The position numbers and the translations under genes are program-made. DNA of 64,000 bases from positions 11,949,832-12,013,831 of the forward strand of contig CAJINV010000001.1 of the NCBI GenBank assembly GCA_905178155.1, given 5' to 3'. This DNA comes from Amoebophrya sp. A120. Taxonomy: Eukaryota > Sar > Dinophyceae > Syndiniales > Amoebophryaceae. Numbering within the stretch: the stretch's first letter is position 1; every line of letters begins with the position of its first letter. The notes under the pieces were generated by a model. The model had not been told where the DNA came from and did no database searches. It saw only the letters and a program-made list of their open reading frames with translations. Of the stretch, positions 57,512 to 64,000 are shown in pieces.

Positions 57512-60500
57512 ATGTCGGCGTTCGAGGAACTCGGGGTCTGCCCTGAGATTATCCAGGCCATTGAGGAAGACGAATGGTTGCTACCAACACCTGTGCAGCA
57601 GGATGCGATCCCGCTCATCTTGGGTGGCGGCGATGTGCTTGCCGCTGCGGAAACTGGGTCGGGAAAAACCGGTGCTTTTGGCTTGCCATGCCTGCAGATT
57701 GTACACGAAACGCTGCGCGGAAAATGCACCTTGATGAGCCGGGCCAGCAACTTGAAGTAAAGAAAGCTACTTATTTTGCTGCTGGTCCTTGTCTACACTT
57801 AAACCGCAGTTAATATCATGCGTTGAAACTGCAATTTATATTTAATTTGTCTCCTATTTCATTCGAAGTACCAATCATCTGCATCCAGGTGCGAGCTGAA
57901 CCTGAACGACAAGGATATCCTGAGGAAAAACGTACCCACACCAGAGTCAGGATGGGGAATCTGCTAGACAAATCAGCCAGCTTTGGTTGTTTGGCATGAC
58001 AAGTTTGTCCGCGTAGTGTAGTGCTGTTTGAGCTAGTTCAGCAACATTACAGATCTAGTATCTCGTGCTGATTGGAGCATGACAAATTTCAAAACCGCAT
58101 TAGAAAATGCTTCTCATGGGGCTCCGCATGAGAAACATTTTAAGCATGCAGAGTTGCATGACAACTATGGTGTGGGTACGTTTTTACTCAGGATAAAGGA
58201 CATGTTTGTCTTGGTCACCGAGGATGGGCTGGAGTGCAAGTCCGATGATGAAGTGAAGTGGAACGGCATTCGAGCGAACATAGAGGTGCAGAACGGAAAA
58301 TACATGTTTGAGGTGTTTGTCGTGGACGGGATGTGCCGCATCGGGTGGGGCGCGGCCTTCGCGAAGCTCGAGGTGGGGGCGGATGACAAGAGTTTCGGGT
58401 ATGGTGCAACCGGGAAGAAGAGCTGGAACCGAAAATTTGAAGACTACGGCGAGTCGTTTCAGGCGGGCGATGTTATCGGGTATTTTTTTTGTTTTTTTGC
58501 TGGCAAAGAAGGCAGCTTTTTACTTTGTGACAAAGTTACCTGAGCGACGAAACGCAAGTACGCACCGAGATTTTATTGTTCAGAAACGTTTCGAATGGAG
58601 GATTTTTTGGTTTTTACATCAACAGCAAAATGATTATGAACAGCTGCCTGCTCGAGCGCAAAGACGGCGGCGGTAAGATTTCTTTTCTGAAAAACGGGCG
58701 GGAACTGGGCCTCGCGTACGAACTAGACCCCAACCAGTGGGAGCGCACCGGCTTGAAGCCGCAGATCTGCGGGAAGCGGTTCAATGTGGAGTGCCGTTTT
58801 GACTTTTGCGAGTACCCTGTGGACGACTACACCCCGCTTGGGCAGATCGACCCGAAGGACACCCCCCAGGGGCTCGGCGGGACGCGGGGCAAGCGGCCGC
58901 TGCTGTGCATGATTTTGGAACCGACCAGGGACCTGGCGGAACAGACCTACAAGTGTATGATGAAGTTCTCGAAGTACCTGGAGAACCCGACGGTTAAGAC
59001 CGCGCTGTTCGTCGGCGGGGTGGACGAAAAGGAGCAGTACCGCGCGCTCACCGAGGGCGTCGACATCTGCGTCGGCACGCTGCAGAAAACGCTGGACCAC
59101 GTGCGACGCGGCAAGCTCGACGTGTCGCAAGTGAAGTTCCTCGTGCTGGACGAAGCCGACGACCTGCAGAAGAAGGACGACCGGAAGGAACTCCCCAGAC
59201 TGAACGCGCAGATCAAGCGCGGCCGGCGGGACCGGGTGCAGACGCTGTTCTTTTCCGCAACGCTGCACACCCCGGAGGTGCAATCCATGATCGAAGAGAT
59301 CACCACTCGCCCCATCTGGGTGGACCTGAAGGGCCGCGACGCCGTGCCCGACACGGTGCACCACGTGGTGTACCAGGTGGACCCGCGGCTGGACTTCGAC
59401 TGGATCCAGAGTAAAGACTACGCGATGCACAGCAAGAACCCCATGATCCCCGTGCCCAACGACGAGGTGCACACGAAACCGACCATGTCGGACTTCGACC
59501 GAACCCGGATACCCGGGTCGGCTTTGACGTATTCCGCGAAGATCAAAGAGCAGAAGTTCCAACTCGTCGTGAAGATCGCGGACGCGTTCAAGATGACACA
59601 ATGTCTGGTCTTCTGCCGCACCAACGTCGACTGCAACAACCTGGAGAAATATTTGAACGAACTCGGCGGGTGTCCGGGCGGGTTCCGGGGAAAAACGGAG
59701 ACCGGCAAGGAGAACCCGTACAGCTGCGTGGTGTTGGCGGGCATGCGGGACCAGGACGAGCGGCGGATGAACTTGGAGGCTTTCAAGGAGGGCGACATCC
59801 GCTTTCTCGTCTGTACCGACGTGGCGGCGCGGGGCATCGACATCCAGGGGCTGCCGTATTTAATCATGGTGACCTTGCCGGACGACATCGAGAACTACAT
59901 CCACCGGGTGGGACGCGTCGGACGTGCCGAGCGGGTGGGGCTGGCGATCTCCCTGGTGGCGACGGAACGGGAGAAGGTGTGGTACCACAAGTGCAAGTCG
60001 CGGGGCAAGGATTGCCGCCCCTGGCCGGGGAACACTTGTTTGACGGTGCCGTTTGGCACGGACGGGAAGCTGAAGCGTGCGGACCCGTCCGCATGGTGCG
60101 TGGACGAGGGCGGGTGCAGCATTTGGTACGACGAGCCGGACTTGATCCAGCGCGTGGAAAAGCGGATCCAAATGCCGCTGAAGCACATGGACCGCGACGA
60201 CTTCTCCATCGAGAACCTGCTCCCCAGCCCCCTGACCGAGGCGGAATTGGCCAAGAAAAACAGCAATAAAACCGCTGCTGGAAAGAACGGCACGTCCGGC
60301 GTGGGCGAAAAAAGCCGGCGCGGGAAGCAGGCGGCGAGCGCGCAGCAAACCGCGGTGGTCTACGGGAAAAAGCAGAACGAGGACGTCGGGACGAAAAAGA
60401 TTTTCAACGAGTTGGTAAATTCGGTGAAGGAGCTCGCAGAAATGGAAAAATTCATTCAGCAAAGGTTCGTTTCCACGGCCGTGGTGACCACAGGACTGAA

Positions 60501-61204
60501 GAGGCCGAAGATAAACAGTTCTTTTGCAAGTATCACCGCGGAGCGCTTGCGCGGGATCTTCGGCGACTCCTTTGTGCAGCCACCCGCGCCTGTTGCCGTC
60601 GTGGCACCACCGGCAGCGCCGCCCGTGGCTGCACCACCCGTGGAAGGTATTAAGTACTGATTTTTGCATTTGGCGTTGTTTGATTTGTAGTTGCTTCGAT
60701 TCGAGTTGCGAAAAGGACGATAACGAACGGTGAAGCTCGGATGAGTACTGACTTGGTACAGGACCTGTCGTATTCATGGATTTGAGCAAGTGTACAGTAG
60801 ATCTCGGTGGCAAGAAAAGTACGCAAATCGATCCTTTTCAATTATTTACAGTCTCTGCGCCACGGAAGCGGGGCAACGAGGATCAGGTGCAGAGCAGCGA
60901 AGGAATGTATGATCCGCGGGCCCCAAAGACACACATGGCCAACGACGAATGGACTATGTCCGAGAACCTTGTCGCGCGGCAGGACGAGATGCAGGTTGAC
61001 GAGACCGCCGCGATACCAGCTTCAAGACATGAACCACCGGCACAGGCTACAGGAAGTACGACAAGCGACTGGCCGATGGAGGTTGATCCTCCGAAAGAGC
61101 TTCCGGTGGAGCCCCCGCGGCCTGCGGACGAAGAGGAGGCTCCGAAGGCAAAGAAAGCAGCAACCGGCTGGGGTGCGCGGCCAAAAAGAAAAGCCAGGTG
61201 GTAG
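57512..61204 (+). CDS. DDX1: DDX1-type DEAD-box RNA helicase with SPRY insertion
   Basis: ATP-dependent RNA helicase; the animal homologue acts in tRNA-ligase and 3'-end complexes. Exons are 57512-57756, 57889-57913, 58199-58479, 58584-60646 and 60762-61204, all in phase, about 1018 aa. Exon 1 carries the Q motif region and motif I ([13 protein letters not shown]). A SPRY domain (about 90-290) then interrupts the helicase core, the diagnostic DDX1 feature. Then [14 protein letters not shown] (about 372), [26 protein letters not shown] (about 593) and [10 protein letters not shown]. The middle intron is introner A copy 3; cutting it at its duplication gives LNLNDKDMFVL, which aligns without gap to the animal protein by recall. 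The last intron (60647-60761) adds an acidic tail ending [12 protein letters not shown]; without it the protein stops at 60660. Confidence 0.95.
57916..58195 (+). mobile_element. Introner family A, copy 3
   Basis: A 280-bp element with nearly perfect inverted ends: left TATCCTGAGGAAAAACGTAC, right (reverse-complemented) TATCCTGAGTAAAAACGTAC. Flanks are AAGGA at 57911-57915 and 58196-58200. Same orientation as copy 2 by internal similarity. The left end has GGAAAA in place of GTAAAA, so the usual internal GT is absent. Confidence 0.92.
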
Positions 61205-61744
61205 AGTTGTGCCACGGTTGGTATCGGCTCCATCGTTTCTGATTTGTCTGCCCGTTCATTGATGTATCGTTCAACTCTCTAATAAGCGACAATAAGAATA
61301 AACCACCTTCTTGTTCCAAGAATGAATAAGTAACTACGACATGAAAAATGTATATGATAAGAAGCGCGCATTGTGCCACCGCAACCAGAACAAAGTGTGT
61401 GAAAAAGTGAAAAGTGAAGACCACTGTCTCCGTCGCGCTGGGCGCGCAATGCAGTGGTCTGCATGTTGACCGTTACTTAACTAGCAATGGAGTTGCTCAT
61501 GATGCGTGTTCCCTGTTGTTTGTGTTGAGGGCAATCTCCGGACATGCGAACTCTGGCCCAACGAATGTCAGTGATGCGGTCATTGCCGTTTCAGTTCTTA
61601 TATGCGGTGCTGGGCTCCTGTTGACTGCTTGTTAGCTAGTCCACGTGTTCACATACATACATACATACAAGCTCCTTCGTTCAGCTTTCCTCCGTGGTTT
61701 TTCTTTCACTGCTCGCTCGCCGAGCGCGAGCAGATAGCGTGAGA
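61205..61744. other. Intergenic spacer
   Basis: No gene is supported. It contains the (ACAT)n tract at 61651-61669 shortly before the next ATG. Confidence 0.55.
61651..61669. repeat. (ACAT)n microsatellite
   Basis: Four full ACAT units plus ACA, in the presumed 5' region of the SPAG16 gene. Confidence 0.85.
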
Positions 61745-64000
61745 ATGGAACAAACGCCGAAGCAAGCGGCTGCTCCGTCGGAGCATGAAAACGCGCTTGC
61801 AGAGGAGAATGCGCGTCTCCGAAGACTCGCGCAAAAGCTTCAAGAAGAACGGGACTTCTTCGTCGAAAAGTACACGAGCTACGAGAACGAGCGTCAATTT
61901 TTGCTCGAAGAGGTCAGCCGGGTACGGGGAGACGTGCTCAGCAGGTGTGGTATGTTGGAGGTTTCATTTGTTGTAGTAATGGCTATCGCTATCGTTCAAA
62001 CTCAATGCAGAAGAAGGTCAAGATATTGACTGGAGAATACGTCATATCGCGCACCGCACATGACCTCCGATCCTCGCAAAATCCTTCTAGGTACAGATCG
62101 GAGCAGTCCTCGTCGCCCGCTGGTACTCCGGTCGCCCAGCCGTTTCTATTTGCGGAAGCGGAGCCCGCGACGGGCGGCCCTACCAGTAGCGAGAACGAAG
62201 AGATTTCTCCGGAAGGGGACGAGCCTGATGAGCACATGGAAGCTTATCGTGATGCGGGTTCTCACAACTTTCGAGCCTCGGGGATAGAGGAAGGCGTGCA
62301 GGGAGACGTGCGAGGTGACTTTTTGCGCACGTATGAGTCCGCGCTTCGCAATTTGCCGAGCAACAAGCGCCTGCTTGCCGAGCACTGGGACGTGCAGAAC
62401 AACAACGAGCCGACGTCTCGAGCCTCCGCGGCGCAGAATCTTTTTGTGGGCGAAGAGGAACTACAACTGCAGAAGCCAGTCGCACTGCCACGCAGCAGCC
62501 TGTTCGCAGAACAGGACCAAGAAGGACTGCAGAACGTGGAGGAGGAGGACTCCGTTGAGAATGACGTTCTTTCACAACAGGACGGAGTAGAAACGGATGA
62601 GCAAAGACATGCGTCCTCTAGTGACAGCCAGCGGGTTGCGTCGAGAAAATCCTCCTCCCAGACAGGTTCTGGGGATGAAGGCAAAGGAAACGAAGCGGGA
62701 GCCGGCGAGACTCCGTTTGTACCAGAGGAGCAGGCCCCTGACACGAGCGACAGAAAGCCGGGACAGTCTACTTCGGAGGGGCTCTCTTCGCGGATATTGA
62801 AGGAGAGCCGTCGGAACAAAAACGCCAGCGCCCAGAAGCTGAGCCAGCGATCTTTGATGGAGGTTCCCGCCAAGTTCCGCACGGGTTTGGCCTTCCGCGT
62901 GCCCACTTGCAGAGGGATCGATGCCACCAAAGCTGCTTCCAGTGGCGCGGTGGAAATGACACGGCGAGCAAGTTCCTCCCTGGTGGCGCAAACGCTGCAG
63001 CTGGTTGCAGAGGACAAGGCTTTTCTGCCTTTCTCGACGAAAAAGATGCTGGCCCGCGACTTCCGAACCGATCTGGCGCAGAAGCAGGATTCTCTACCGG
63101 CCGCGATGTTGCACGATCGACGTGACTTGGTCGCGAAAATGGGCGAGAACCTGGACAACGTGATCCCGTGGAAGCAGGCAACCTGGGAAGACAAGCTGAA
63201 AACCGCGACCGCGGACCAGTTTGTGTCGAATTCAAAGAAGTTGCGCAGTCTGATGCACGAACGCGAGGTGCAGGCCATGGGCAGTGACACTTCAACGAAC
63301 CAATGTCCCTGGCCGCTCGCCGAGCAGGCGGCGTGTCTGCAGCAACAGAACGCCGATGTCTGTCTGGCCAACAGCGAGCTGCCGTACGGGCCGCTTCGCC
63401 ATGCTGCCACCTTCGAGGGTGTGCACACAAGCTTAGTGTCCCGCTGCGTGGAGCATCCGAAGCTGCCGTTCGTCGGCACGGTAAGCGACGATAACACGTG
63501 GAAAATTACCGCAATCGAGTCGGGCGAAGTCGTCTTGACGGGCGCCGGTCACAAAGGCTGGGTCACGGACTTGGCTTTCCATCGCTGGGGCAATGTGGTG
63601 GTCACAACGGGTGTCGATCACTGCGTCAAATTGTGGAGCTTGCAGGAAGGTCTTCAGACAGAAAATGTTTTTTTTTTGATGCACGAAGAACGTTCGTTAA
63701 CATTAGTTACCATCGGTGCGACCTTGTGACGTCAAATGAAGATCAGCATCTTCCCTAATATGATTTTGCGCTTCGATCAGGTCGTTGCGTACACACTTTC
63801 GTCCCGGAAAATTGTCGAAATTTGTGGGCTTGTGCGGCGCACGACTTCTCGGATTTCTTTGCAGTCGCCGGCGACGACGGCGTGGCACGCGTTTACGACA
63901 TGGTGACAAGGAAGTTGCGGCAAAGCATGCGCGGACACGTGGGCGCGATTACGTCGTTGGTGTTCGAAAATTTTGGGAACCTACTCACCACGTCTTCCAA
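61745..64000 (+). CDS. SPAG16: SPAG16/PF20 axonemal WD40 protein, 3' part beyond window
   Basis: Central-pair protein of motile flagella in other eukaryotes. Exons are 61745-61944, 62091-63649 and 63781 onward, which is open to the window end. The N-terminus is a coiled coil (SEHENALAEENARLRRLAQK). Residues 70-330 are acidic and Ser-rich. From about 515 the WD40 propeller starts: HPKLPFVGTVSDDNTWKI, GHKGWVTDLAFHRWGNVVVT, DHCVKLWSLQEGRCVHTF and the blades after it. The SDDNTW and LTGAGHKGWV wording matches SPAG16 rather than generic WD40 proteins. Only about three of the usual seven blades fall inside the window. An unspliced reading at 63650 would stop at 63727-63729. Confidence 0.92.

Noticed and set aside
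1-64000. tRNA, rRNA and spliced-leader genes
   Set aside because: No cloverleaf, rRNA-like block or known dinoflagellate spliced-leader sequence was recognised by eye; a covariance-model scan would be needed to exclude them.

Overview
Eukaryotic nuclear DNA, most likely from a dinoflagellate or syndinian (Amoebophrya-like) alveolate. This rests on (i) a sedoheptulose-phosphate cyclase fused to an O-methyltransferase, a fusion known from dinoflagellates; (ii) every supported gene lying on the + strand across 64 kb, as in dinoflagellate unidirectional gene arrays; (iii) introns that are short terminal-inverted-repeat elements (introners), several needing non-GT-AG boundaries, a trait described in Amoebophrya; and (iv) a flagellar gene. 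The genetic code appears standard: TAA, TAG and TGA all end genes. Spacing is roughly one gene per 4-5 kb.

Layout: 2.4-5.6 kb mycosporine-type cyclase/O-methyltransferase fusion; 7.8-11.1 kb RS-rich protein; 12.4-14.6 kb CDC14 phosphatase; 16.6-18.9 kb acetylornithine-deacetylase-like M20 peptidase; 20.2-20.8 kb cold-shock-domain protein; 23.5-26.7 kb serine-rich protein split by a 1.26-kb introner; 28.1-31.9 kb CK1-type pseudokinase; 32.6-34.5 kb unknown; 35.2-38.3 kb LIM-domain protein; 38.3-41.2 kb repeat-rich spacer; 41.3-46.7 kb giant HAD/APP1-like protein; 47.1 kb fragment of a small membrane protein; 48.6-50.4 kb DHHC palmitoyltransferase; 51.5-53.1 kb GC-rich island; 53.4 kb small ORF; 54.1-56.8 kb HAD phosphatase-like protein; 57.5-61.2 kb DDX1 helicase; 61.7 kb to the end SPAG16/PF20 WD40 protein (runs off the window).

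The genes are functionally mixed (metabolism, cell cycle, RNA, signalling, cilium), so they do not form an operon-like pathway. The unifying and most interesting theme is the introners. Five elements of two families (A at 2.7, 54.2 and 57.9 kb; B at 24.3 and 30.3 kb) have termini reading TATC...GATA or TATC...CATA, long terminal inverted repeats and about 5-bp target-site duplications. Each sits inside a coding frame and occurs in either orientation. In each case removing the element plus one duplication copy restores an open frame. No register of that removal gives GT-AG, so splicing appears to follow the transposon ends rather than standard splice sites. All exon structures are hand-derived from frame, splice motifs and family knowledge; no transcript data were available.
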